The position numbers and the translations under genes are program-made. This document shows positions 1 through 11,300 of a stretch of DNA of 64,000 bases, in pieces (position 1 is the first letter of the stretch; the number at the start of each line of letters is the position of its first letter). This DNA comes from Pseudomonas syringae KCTC 12500 (GTDB lineage Bacteria; Pseudomonadota; Gammaproteobacteria; Pseudomonadales; Pseudomonadaceae): positions 5,553,501 through 5,617,500 of the forward strand of contig NZ_AYTM02000002.1 of the NCBI RefSeq assembly GCF_000507185.2, in the 5' to 3' direction. The notes under the pieces were generated by a model. The model saw only the letters and a list, made by a program, of their open reading frames with translations, had not been told where the DNA came from and did no database searches.

Positions 1-1776
1 ATCCATGGCCTGTTCGAAGCACAGGTCGAGCGCACGCCGCAGGCTGTGGCCGTGGTGCATGGCCAACAGCGCCTGACCTATCGCGAGCTCAACGAACAGG
101 CCAACCGCCTGGCCCATGCCTTGCGCAAACAGGGTGTGCAGCCCGATTCCCGCGTAGGGATCTGCATAGAACGCAGCGTGGAAATGGTCGTCGGTTTGCT
201 GGCGATTCTCAAGGCGGGCGGCGGCTACGTTCCGCTGGATCCAGCTTACCCGGTAGAGCGGATTGCTTACATGCTGGAGGACAGCACGCCTGCCGCCGTT
301 CTGGCTCAAACTGCTACTCAGGGCTTGCTGGCCGACGTTTCGGTACCTGTGATCAATCTTGATCTGAGCGATTGGCAGGGCGAATCCGTCCAGAATCCGC
401 GGGTGCCGGGGCTGACCTCGGCACATCTGGCGTACCTGATCTACACGTCCGGTTCCACCGGTATGCCAAAAGGCGTGATGATCGAGCATCGCAACACCGT
501 GAACTTCCTGACTTGGGCACACGTGGCGTTCGAAGGCTCTGCGCTGGAAAAAACGCTGTTCTCCACCTCGCTGAACTTCGACCTCGCGGTCTACGAGTGC
601 TTCGCGCCGCTGACATCGGGTGGCAGCATCAACGTGGTCAAAAACGTCCTGGAACTGCAACACGGCAATCACGATATCGGCCTGATCAACACCGTTCCCT
701 CGGCGCTGAAAGCGCTGCTGGAAATCAACGGTTTGCCAGGGTCGGTCCACACCGTCAATGTCGCCGGCGAAGCACTCAAACGCAATCTGGTGGAATCACT
801 GTTCGAGAAAACCGGCGTGCAGCGCCTGTGCAACCTGTATGGGCCGTCCGAAACCACCACCTACTCAAGCTGGGTGGCCATGGACCGCGAAGACGGCTTC
901 GCTCCGCACATCGGCAGGCCGGTGGGCAACACCCGGTTCTACCTGCTGGACGAGCAGCAACAGCTCGTTCCGCGGGGTATGCCGGGTGAAATCTACATCG
1001 GCGGTGCCGGCGTGGCCCGCGGCTATCTGAACCGTGATGATCTGACCGCTGAACGCTTCCTCAAGGATCCGTTCAGCCTCTCACCCGGCGCGCGTATGTA
1101 CCGCACCGGCGACCTGGGTCGCTACTTGCCGGATGGCAATATCGAATACCTGGGCCGTAACGATGATCAGGTGAAGATCCGTGGTTTCCGTATCGAACTG
1201 GGCGAGATCGAGACGTCCCTGAACAAACATCCGCAGGTGCAGGAAGCGGTGGTTGTCGCCCGTGAGGACGTACCCGGCGAAACCCGTCTGGTCGCGTATT
1301 TCACACCGTCTGCCCCGACAGCGTTACCGGAAAGCAGCGATCTGCGCACGCACCTGCAAGGGCTGCTGCCGGACTACATGCTGCCGGCCGCCTACATGCC
1401 GCTTGATGCGTGGCCGCTGACGCCGAATGGCAAGCTCGACCGCAAGGCCCTGCCGGCACCGGACAGCAGTGCATTTACCTCGCGTGCCTACGAAGCCCCG
1501 GTGGGTGACGTGGAGATCAGGCTGGCAGCGCTCTGGGCGGAGCTGCTCAATGTCGAAAAAGTCGGGCGTCATGACCATTTCTTCGAACTGGGCGGGCATT
1601 CATTGTTGGCGGTCAGCCTGATCGAGCGCATGCGTCAGGCGGACCTGGAAGCTGACGTCCAGGTGCTGTTCGGTCATCCGACGCTTATTCAGGTGGCTGC
1701 CTCAGTGGGTAAGGTCAAGCGGCTGGAGGTGCCGCAGACGAAAATTCCCACACTCAACCGCAAACGTCGTATCTGA
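1..1776 (+). CDS. sypB: Syringopeptin synthetase SypB, 3' end (last Ala module: A-T)
   Basis: The frame is open from base 1, so the gene starts before the window; 591 residues are visible. They cover most of an adenylation domain (A3 motif YTSGSTGMPKG near 448-480) and a carrier domain with LGGHS, whose phosphopantetheine serine codon is at 1600. There is no thioesterase, so the chain must pass to the next protein. Pocket residues read against PheA give D-L-Y-N-N-A-L-T-Y plus the A10 Lys, the same as the four Ala modules of SypC, so this module should load Ala. In syringopeptin 25A that would be Ala13. After the carrier domain there is a short tail ending LNRKRRI, rich in Lys and Arg, which may dock to the acidic N-terminus of SypC. 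The family is certain. The name SypB rests on position before SypC. Confidence 0.93.
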   Translation: MHGLFEAQVERTPQAVAVVHGQQRLTYRELNEQANRLAHALRKQGVQPDSRVGICIERSVEMVVGLLAILKAGGGYVPLDPAYPVERIAYMLEDSTPAAVLAQTATQGLLADVSVPVINLDLSDWQGESVQNPRVPGLTSAHLAYLIYTSGSTGMPKGVMIEHRNTVNFLTWAHVAFEGSALEKTLFSTSLNFDLAVYECFAPLTSGGSINVVKNVLELQHGNHDIGLINTVPSALKALLEINGLPGSVHTVNVAGEALKRNLVESLFEKTGVQRLCNLYGPSETTTYSSWVAMDREDGFAPHIGRPVGNTRFYLLDEQQQLVPRGMPGEIYIGGAGVARGYLNRDDLTAERFLKDPFSLSPGARMYRTGDLGRYLPDGNIEYLGRNDDQVKIRGFRIELGEIETSLNKHPQVQEAVVVAREDVPGETRLVAYFTPSAPTALPESSDLRTHLQGLLPDYMLPAAYMPLDAWPLTPNGKLDRKALPAPDSSAFTSRAYEAPVGDVEIRLAALWAELLNVEKVGRHDHFFELGGHSLLAVSLIERMRQADLEADVQVLFGHPTLIQVAASVGKVKRLEVPQTKIPTLNRKRRI

Positions 1777-1790
1777 AGCGACGGTAACTG

Positions 1791-1826
1791 CCCGCCCGAT
1801 CGGCAACCGGTCGGGCGGTTGCCTTT
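1791..1826 (+). terminator. Terminator-like hairpin after sypB
   Basis: A 12-bp GC-rich stem (1792-1803 paired with 1807-1818, with one G-T wobble) and a three-base loop CAA begins 16 bases after the sypB stop. The following bases, TTGCCTTT, form only a weak T tract. It could end or attenuate sypB transcription before sypC. Confidence 0.55.
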
Positions 1827-1932
1827 CACCCTGAAGTCCTGCGTAACAACTTCGCCCCCCCTCGCAACATTCCACTCTGTCTGTTCAGACAGCCGCTCGC
1901 ACATCGCTGCGCCGACCGTCACCCTCAAGTCT

Positions 1933-1952
1933 TGTCCCAGCTTCCCACGACA
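1933..1952 (+). promoter_or_regulatory. syr-syp box upstream of sypC
   Basis: The sequence TGTCCCA-N6-CACGACA fits the published syr-syp box pattern TGtCccg-N6-cggGaCA, with the TGTC and GACA ends intact and the 20-base length exact. The box is the target of LuxR-family regulators such as SyrF. TCTAAT at 1972-1977, 20 bases downstream, could be the -10 element. The box lies about 240 bases upstream of the sypC ATG. The flank after the box (GACA) is shared with the second box at 47621-47640. Confidence 0.82.
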
Positions 1953-2193
1953 GACAGTCGCCCATGGATGCTCTAATTTTTGCGGCGTGTGGGAAGCACG
2001 GCGAATGGGAAGTTTCGTGTGTGTCAGAGGACCGCAGCCCTTTATTGCTGCGGCGCCCATCATACCTGCACCCGGATCCCGTTCTGTCTTCGAGTTTAGA
2101 AGCCCCTCCGTTTTTATCGTGCGAAACACTGGTTGCGACACCGATCTCAGGGATCGTCGACCCCCTCTGAAATGATAAACAGCAGGTTATTCG

Positions 2194-2352
2194 ATGCACT
2201 TCAGCGAATTGATGGCAGTTCTTTCCACGCATGCGATCCGTCTTCAACAGGAAGAAGACGATCTCGTGATTCTCGGAGACGACGAGGGGCTGGACAGTGC
2301 CACCCTTGAAAGCCTGAGCGTGCACAAGGCAGAACTGCTGACGCTGGTGGCT
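2194..2352 (+). other. SypC N-terminal TubC-like docking domain
   Basis: The first 52 residues look like the TubC N-terminal docking fold: an initial helix (FSELMAVLSTHAIRL), a short strand region with the acidic stretch QEEDDLVILGDDEG, then a helix ending HKAELLTLVAR. These domains receive a short C-terminal motif from the upstream synthetase. This one should recognise the basic tail of SypB. Confidence 0.75.
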
Positions 2353-5300
2353 CGAATGGGCGGTGACTGGCTCAGCCCGGCCTTTCGCATTACCGCGGAC
2401 ATGCTGCCGCTGGCCAATCTAAGCCAGGAAGCGATCGACAGAATCGTCGACGCCGTCCCGGGCGGCGCTGGCAATGTGCAGGACATCTACCCGCTGGCGC
2501 CCCTGCAGGAAGGGATTCTCTATCATCACCTGACGGCCGGGCAGGGCGATCCCTATGTATTGCAGGATCTGTTCGGGGCCGAGAGTCGCGAACGTCTCGA
2601 TGACTTCGCCCAGGCACTGCAGGCGGTGATCGATCGCCATGACATCCTGCGCACGGCAATGGTCTGGGAAGGTCTCGACGAACCGGTGCAAGTGGTGTTG
2701 CGCGAGGCGACGCTGACAGTGGATGAGCTGACACTGGACGCGGCTGACGGCCCCATCGAGACCCAGTTGCGCGAGCGGTTTGATACCCGGCATCACCGCC
2801 TGGACCTGCGCGATGCGCCGCTGATGCGCATGGTGTGCGTTGAAGATCCGGCCAATGCCCGCTGGGTCGCTATCCTGCTGTACCACCACATTGCCATTGA
2901 CCACGCCGCGCTGGAACTGGTGAAACACGAGATGCAGGCCTTTCTGCTCGGCGAAGGCCACGCCTTGCCCGAAGCCGTGCCGTATCGCAACTACGTGGCA
3001 CAGGTGCGGCTGGGTGTCGGGGCAGATGCTCATGAAGGTTTCTTTCGCGAAATGCTGGCCGATATCGATGAGCCAACGCTGCCGTTCGGCGTGCTCGAAA
3101 CGCCGGGCAGCGACTCGCTGATCGAAGATGTGCGCCTACCCGTCGATGACGCATTGAGCGCGCGCCTGCGAACCCTGGCAAAGCAGCTAGGGGTCAGTGC
3201 CGCGAGCCTGCATCACCTCGCATGGGCGCGGGTGGTGGGTGCGCTGTCAGGCAAGTCGGACGTGGTTTTCGGCACGGTACTGATGGGCCGGATGCAGGGC
3301 GGTAATGGCGCCGACCGGGCATTGGGTATGTTCATCAACACCTTGCCGTTGCGAGTCAAGCTTGAAGGGCATGCGGTGCGCGAAGGGGTCAGAACCACCC
3401 ACGCACGGCTAACCGCATTGCTCGGTCACGAACACGCATCCCTGGCCCAGGCCCAGCGTTGCAGTGGTGTGGCCGCACCGGCACCGTTGTTCAATTCGCT
3501 GCTCAATTATCGCCATAGTGCCAGCGAACCAGTCGTTTCATCAGAGGCGCTCCAAGCCTGGAAAGGCTTGCAGAGCCTGGGCAGCGAGGAGCGCAGTACT
3601 TACCCGATCACGCTGTCGGTGAACGACCTGGGCCAAGGCTTCAGCCTGACGGTTCAAGCCATGGCACAGGTCGGTGCAGAGCGCATCGGCAACTATATGC
3701 TGACGGCACTCGGCGCGCTGGTCGAGGCGCTGGAGCAGCAGCCGCAAACCCCGTTGCAGCGTTTGCAAATCCTCTCGTCAACCGAACGCCAGCAAGTGCT
3801 GCACGCCTTCAATGACACGGCACGCGACTACTCACGTAACAGCAGCCTGCAGGAACTGTTCGAACAACGAGTGGCAACGCAGCCCGATGCGCTGGCCGCT
3901 GTACAAGATGACCAGCAACTGACCTACCATGAACTCAACAGTCGCGCCAACGCGTTGGCCCGTCACCTGACCGACCTTGGCGTGCAACCGGGCGAGCGGG
4001 TGGCGTTGCTGCTGGAGCGTTCCCTTGATCTGCTGGCCGGGCAGTTGGCGATCGTCAAATGCGGGGCGGCCTATGTACCGCTAGATATAAATGCCCCCGC
4101 CGAGCGTCAGGCATTCATGCTGCAAGACTGCACAGCGCGTTACGTATTGACGCTGGCTCGCCATCATCTGCCTGAAGGCATCCAGCGGATTGACCTTGAC
4201 CTGCTGGAACTGCAAAACGATGTGCCTGACCCGCTACCGTCAACGTCCGCCGAGTCGGTGGCCTACATCATGTACACCTCCGGTTCCACCGGTATGCCCA
4301 AAGGCGTATTGGTGCCGCATCGTGCTGTCAGCCGTCTGGTGCTCAACAACAATTATGCCGATTTCAATGCCAGGGATCGTGTAGCGTTCGCCTCCAACCC
4401 GGCTTTCGACGCCAGCACCCTGGATGTATGGGCGCCACTGCTCAATGGCGGCTGTGTGGTCGTGGTGGAGCAGTCGGTATTGCTGTCTCTCGACGAGTTC
4501 CGTGCGCTGTTGCTGTCCCAGTCAGTCAGCGTGCTGTGGATGACCGCGGGCCTGTTCCATCAATATGCCGACGGCCTGATGGAGGCTTTCGCCAGATTGC
4601 GCTACCTGATCGTTGGTGGTGATGTGCTGGACCCGGCAGTGATCGCCAGGGTATTGAAAGACGGCGCACCGAGATACTTGCTCAATGGCTACGGCCCGAC
4701 CGAAGCGACGACCTTCTCTACAATCCATGAGATCACCTCGGTCGGCAACGGCGGTATTCCTATCGGCCGCCCGATTGGCAACAGCCAGGTCTATGTGCTC
4801 GACGCCCTACGCCAAGCGGTGGCGATCGGTGTGGTCGGAGAGCTGTATATCGGCGGGCAGGGCGTGGCCAAGGGTTACTTGAACCGCCCGGAGCTGAACG
4901 CTACGCAGTTTATCGCCAATCCTTTCAGTGAGGACGCTGGAGCCCTGTTGTACCGCACCGGCGACCTTGGTCGCTGGAACGCAGACGGGGTGATCGAGTA
5001 TCTGGGCCGTAACGACGACCAGGTGAAAATCCGAGGTTTCCGTATCGAACTGGGTGAAATCGAAGCGCGTCTGGTCGACTGCCCTGGCGTCAGAGAGGCG
5101 GTGGTGCTGGCCCGCCAGGACGAGCCTGGACACAAACGCCTGGTGGCGTACGTCATCGGTGAAGAAAACAGCGCCTTGTCAGCGGTCGAACTGCGCCGCG
5201 AACTGGCGGCGTCTCTGGCCGAATACATGGTCCCAAGCGCCTTTATGGTGCTGGATTCGTTCCCGCTGACCGCCAACGGCAAGCTTGATCGCCGAGCCTT

Positions 5301-8300
5301 GCCGGTACCGGACGCAGACGCCTATGCCAGCCGTGAATTCCAGGCACCCGAGGGTGAAGTGGAAATTACCCTGGCGCGCTTATGGTCCGAATTGCTCAAC
5401 GTTGAACGCGTCGGCCGTCAGGATCACTTCTTTGAGCTCGGCGGGCACTCGCTACTGGCGGTCAGTCTGATCGAACGCATGCGCCAGGCGGGCCTGAGCG
5501 CAGATGTTCGCGTGCTGTTCAGCCAGCCCACGCTGGCCGCACTGGCCGCAGCCGTCGGCGCAAGCCATGACATCAAGGTACCGGCCAATCTGATAGACAA
5601 AGGCTGCGAACGCATCACCCCGGAGCTGTTGCCATTGGCGAATCTGACCCAGGTGCAGATCGACCAGGTGGTCGCCACTGTGCCTGGCGGCGTGGCAAAT
5701 GTTCAGGATATCTACGCGCTGGCGCCGTTGCAGGAAGGCATTCTCTATCACCACATGGCAGCCGAGGCCGGCGACCCCTATGTGCTGCAGGCCCAGTTCG
5801 CCTTTGACAATCGCGAGCGCCTGGACGCCTTCGTTCAGGCTTTGCAGATGGTCATCGATCGTCACGACATTCTGCGTACCGGGGTGGTATGGGATGGTCT
5901 GGACTCACCGGTGCAAGTGGTCTGGCGCCAGGCGCAGTTGCACCTTGAAGGGCTTGAACTTGACCCTGCGGACGGCGAGATCGGCGCGCAACTGCATAGC
6001 CGCTTCGATCCGCGGCACTACTGCCTCGATATGACTCAAGCGCCACTGATGCGTCTGGTCTATGCCGAGGACCCGCTCAATCAGCGAATCACCGCGATGC
6101 TGCTGTTCCATCATATGGCCCTGGATCACACGGCGATGGACGTTGTGCAGCATGAAATGCAGGCCTGGCTGCTCGGCGAGAGTGAAACCTTGTCGGCGCC
6201 CGTGCCATACCGCAACTACGTGGCTCAGGCGCGTCTGGGTGTCAGCCAGGCTGATCATGAAGTGTTTTTCCGCGACATGCTGGGCGACATCGACGAACCG
6301 ACGCTGCCTTTCGGCCTGCAGGATGTGCAGGGCGATGGCCATGATATCGAAGAAGCTGTCCTGGTGGTGGACAGCCAGTTAAGCCTGCGACTGCGTGCTC
6401 AGGCCCGACAACAGGGTGTGAGTGCCGCCAGTCTGGTGCATCTGGCCTGGGCTCAGGTGCTGGGCAAGGTTTCCGATCGTCGCGACGTGGTGTTCGGCAC
6501 CGTACTGCTGGGCCGTATGCAGGCCGGCGAGGGCGCTGATCGGGCGCTGGGAATGTTCATCAACACCTTGCCGCTGCGGGTTGCCGTGGGCGGGCAAGGG
6601 GTACGCGCCGGGGTCAAGGCGACACACGCGCAACTCACCGCGTTGCTCGCTCACGAACATGCATCCCTCGCATTGGCTCAGCGTTGCAGCGGAGTGTCCG
6701 CGCTGACGCCGCTGTTCAGCGCACTGCTCAACTACCGCCACAGTGCGGTTGGCAGCGCTTCAGAACGGACCGCCCAGGCCTGGCAGGGTATTCGTGCCCT
6801 GAACAGTGAAGAACGCACCAACTATCCATTGACGTTGAACGTCGATGACTTTGGTGAGGACTTCAAACTGACTGCGCTGGCGACGATCACTGTCGGTGCG
6901 CAGCGCGTGTGTGGCTATATGCACACGGCGCTGGAACATCTGGTGGACGCACTTGAGTTGATGCCACAAGCGTCGCTACAAAGTTTGTCGATTTTGCCAG
7001 CTGTCGAGCGCGAGCAGTTGCTGGTGACGTTCAACGACACCGCACAGGATTACCCGCAGCAGCAGACCATTCATGGGATGTTCGAAGCACAGGTGGAGCG
7101 CACGCCGCAAACCCTGGCAGTGGTTCACGGCGAACAGCGCCTGACGTATCGCGAGCTTAACGAGCAGGCCAACCGTCTGGCCCATGCGTTGCGCAAGCAA
7201 GGCGTTCAGCCTGATTCGCGGGTTGGTATCTGCGTTGAGCGCGGCGCCGACATGGTCGTCGGCTTGCTGGCAATCCTTAAAGCGGGCGGCGGTTATGTGC
7301 CGCTGGACCCAGCTTATCCAGCAGAACGTATTGCCTACATGCTGCAGGACAGTGCGCCTGCCGCGGTACTGACCCAGTCGGCCACTGAAGCGTTACTGGC
7401 CGACGTTTCGGTACCTGTGATCAATCTTGATCTAAGCAACTGGCAGGACGAATCCGTCCAGAACCCGCAGCTGGCGGAGCTGACCTCGGCGCATCTGGCG
7501 TACCTGATCTACACCTCGGGTTCGACCGGTCTGCCGAAAGGCGTAATGATCGAACACCGGAACACCGTGAACTTTCTGACGTGGGCGCACGCGGCTTTCG
7601 ATGCTGGCACAAACCACTCGGCACTGGAAAAAACGCTGTTCTCCACTTCGCTGAACTTCGACCTCGCCGTCTACGAGTGCTTTGCGCCACTGACCTCGGG
7701 CGGCAGTATCGAAGTCGTCAAAAACGTCCTTGAACTGCAACACGGCGAACACGATATCGGCCTGATCAACACCGTACCCTCAGCGCTCAAGGCGCTGCTG
7801 GACGTTGACGGTCTGCCGGAATCGGTTCACACCGTGAACGTGGCCGGTGAAGCCCTCAAACACAGTCTGGTTGAATCGCTGTTCGAGAAAACCAGCGTGC
7901 AGCGTCTGTGCAACCTCTATGGCCCATCGGAAACCACCACCTACTCCAGTTGGGTGGCCATGGACCGCGAAGACGGCTTCGCTGCGCACATCGGCAAACC
8001 GGTCGGCAATACGCAGTTTTACCTGCTGGATGAGCAACTGCAGCCTGTTCCACTGGGTGTTGCGGGTGAAATCTACATCGGCGGAGCCGGTGTGGCGCGA
8101 GGCTACTTGAACCGTGACGACCTCACTGCGGAGCGCTTCCTTAAAGACCCGTTCAGCCCGCAGCCCGCGGCACGCATGTATCGTACCGGTGACCTTGGCC
8201 GTTACTTGCCACACGGCAATATCGAATACCTGGGCCGTAACGACGATCAGGTGAAGATCCGCGGTTTCCGTATCGAACTGGGCGAGATCGACGCACGTCT

Positions 8301-11300
8301 GGCCAAATACCCGGCTATCCACGAAGCGGTGGTGACTGCTCGCGAAGACGTACCGGGCGACAAGCGCCTGGTAGCTTATTACACCCTGAGCACAGGGCAT
8401 GCTTCGGTAGACATCGACAGCCTGCGCAGCCATTTGCAGGAAAAGCTGCCTGAGTACATGGTTCCAGCCATTTACGTGATGCTGGAGAAGCTGCCGCTGA
8501 CCCCCAACGGCAAGCTGGATCGCAAAGCACTGCCAGCACCGCACAGTGAGGCGCTGATCAGCCGTGGCTACGAAGCACCGCAAGGCGAAATCGAGGAGCA
8601 GATCGCGGTAATCTGGCAAGACCTGCTGGGTGTCGCCCAGGTTGGGCGTCACGACCACTTCTTCGAACTCGGCGGCCATTCGCTGCTGGCAGTGAGCCTG
8701 ACCGGGCGTATGCGCCAGTTGGGCCTGCGCGCCGACGTGCGCGTGCTGTTCAGCCAGCCCACCCTGGTTGCACTGGCCGCGGCGGTCGGCGGTGGCACCG
8801 AGATCGTGGTACCCGCCAACCTGATCAGCGTGGACTGCCAACGCATTACGCCTGAGCTGCTGCCACTGGCCGACCTGACTCAGGCGCAGATCGATCAAGT
8901 CGTAGCCACTGTGCCGGGCGGTGTTGCCAATGTGCAGGACATCTACCCCCTGGCGCCTCTGCAGTCAGGCATTCTTTATCACCACCTGGCCGCCGAAATC
9001 GGCGACCCCTATGTGCTCCAGACCCAGTTCGCGTTCGCTGACAGCGAGCGTCTGAACGCCTTCGTTCAGGCCTTGCAGATGGTCATCGATCGCCACGACA
9101 TTCTGCGCACCAGCGTGGTATGGGACGGTCTGGACTCGCCGGTGCAAGTGGTCTGGCGTCAGGCACAGTTGCACCTTGACGCACTTGAGCTCGATCCGGA
9201 AGACGGCGATATCGGTGCACAACTGCACCGCCGCTTTGATCCGCGTCACTACCGGCTGGACATCGGCCAGGCACCTTTGATGCGCGTGGCCTACGCCGAA
9301 GACCCGCTCAACCAGCGCATCTGCGCGATGCTGCTGTTCCATCACATGGCCCTGGACCACGTAGCGCTGGAAGTGGTGAAGCAAGAAATGCAGGCATGGC
9401 TGGCGGGCGAGGCCGACACGTTGGCAGCGTCGGTACCCGTGCCGTATCGCAACTATGTGGCCCAGGCACGCCTGGGTGTCAGCCAAGCCGATCACGAAGC
9501 ATTTTTCCGCGACATGCTCGGCGATATCGACGAGCCGACGCTGCCGTTCGGTTTGCAGGATGTGCAGGGTGAAGGTCGTGACATCGAGGAAGCCAGCCTG
9601 GCGCTGGCCCCTCAGATGAACATGCGTCTGCGGGCTCAGGCCCGGCAACAGGGGGTGAGTGCCGCGAGCCTGGTGCACCTGGCCTGGGCTCAGGTGTTGG
9701 GCAAGGTGTCAAACAGGCAGGATGTGGTGTTCGGCACCGTCCTGATGGGCCGGATGCAAGGTGGCGAAGGAACCGAGCGGGCCCTGGGGATGTTCATCAA
9801 CACCTTGCCGCTGCGGGTATCGGTGGGCGAGCAGGGCGTACGTGACGGGGTCAAGGCCACTCATAAGCGCCTGACGGCCTTGCTCGGTCACGAACATGCC
9901 TCGCTGGCATTGGCCCAGCGTTGCAGTGGTGTTGTCGCACCGACGCCGCTGTTCAGCGCGCTGCTCAACTATCGTCATAGTGGAGGCGGCAGCGCGTCCG
10001 AACAGGCCATGCAGGCCTGGCAGGGTATTCATGCCCTGAGCAGCGAGGAACGCACCAACTACCCATTGACGTTGAACGTTGATGACCTGGGTGAAGGCTT
10101 CAAACTGACTGCGCTGACGACGACTGTTGTCGGCGCGCAGCGCATATGCGGATACATGCACACTGCGCTCGATCAGTTGATTCAGGCACTGGAGCAAGCA
10201 TCAACCGCGCCCCTCGATAGCCTGTCGATCCTGCCTGCCGACGAGCGCGAGCGGTTACTGGTGGGTTTCAACGACACTGCGCTGGATTATCCGCAGCAGC
10301 AGACCATCCATGGCCTGTTTGAAGCGCAAGCCGAGCGCACACCGGAAGCGCTGGCCGTCGTCCACGGCGAACAGCGCCTGACGTATCGTGAGCTTAACGA
10401 GCAGGCTAACCGCCTGGCCCATGCCTTGCGCAAGCAGGGCGTGCAGCCGGATTCCCGCGTTGGTATCTGCGTTGAACGCAGTGCCGAGATGGTCGTTGGA
10501 TTGCTGGCGATCCTCAAGGCGGGCGGCGGGTATGTGCCGCTCGATCCGGCGTATCCGGTAGAACGTATTGCTTACATGTTGCAGGACAGCGCTCCGGCAG
10601 CGGTGCTTGCTCAGACCGCTACTCAGGGCTTGCTAGCCGATGTTTCGGTGCCTGTGATCAATCTTGATCTGAGCGATTGGCAGGACGAATCCGTCCAGAA
10701 TCCGCAGGTGCCGAGGCTGACTTCGGCGCATCTGGCGTACCTGATCTACACCTCGGGCTCCACCGGTCTGCCAAAAGGCGTGATGATCGAACACCGCAAC
10801 ACCGTTAACTTCCTGAGCTGGGCACATAGTGCATTCGACGCTTCGGCACTGGAAAAAACGCTGTTCTCCACTTCGCTGAACTTCGACCTCGCCGTCTACG
10901 AGTGCTTCGCGCCACTGACCTCGGGCGGCAGTATCGAAGTCGTCAAAAACGTTCTGGAACTGCAACACGGCGAGCACGATATCGGCCTGATCAACACCGT
11001 ACCGTCGGCGCTTAAAGCACTGCTGGACGTTGACGGGCTGCCGGCAACGGTTCACACGGTGAACGTGGCCGGTGAAGCGCTCAAGCGCAGTCTGGTAGAA
11101 AACCTGTTCGAAAAAACAGGCGTGCAGCGCCTGTGCAACCTCTACGGCCCATCGGAAACCACCACCTACTCCAGTTGGGTGGCCATGGACCGGGAAGACG
11201 GCTTCGCTCCACACATTGGCAAACCGGTTGGTAATACGCAGTTTTACCTGCTGGACGGACAGCAACAGCCTGTGCCACTGGGCGTTGTGGGCGAGATCTA

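Larger units (their letters stand above)
1777..2193. other. sypB-sypC intergenic region (417 bases)
   Basis: This is an unusually long gap between two genes of one assembly line. It contains the hairpin at 1791-1826, the syr-syp box at 1933-1952, a -10-like TCTAAT at 1972-1977 and a ribosome-binding-like GCAGG at 2182-2186. Short open frames on both strands have no recognisable product, and I do not call them genes. Confidence 0.7.

Noticed and set aside
1819..2325. Short open frames in and beside the sypB-sypC gap
   Set aside because: No ribosome-binding site or known domain is visible. The region is better explained by the hairpin and the regulatory box.
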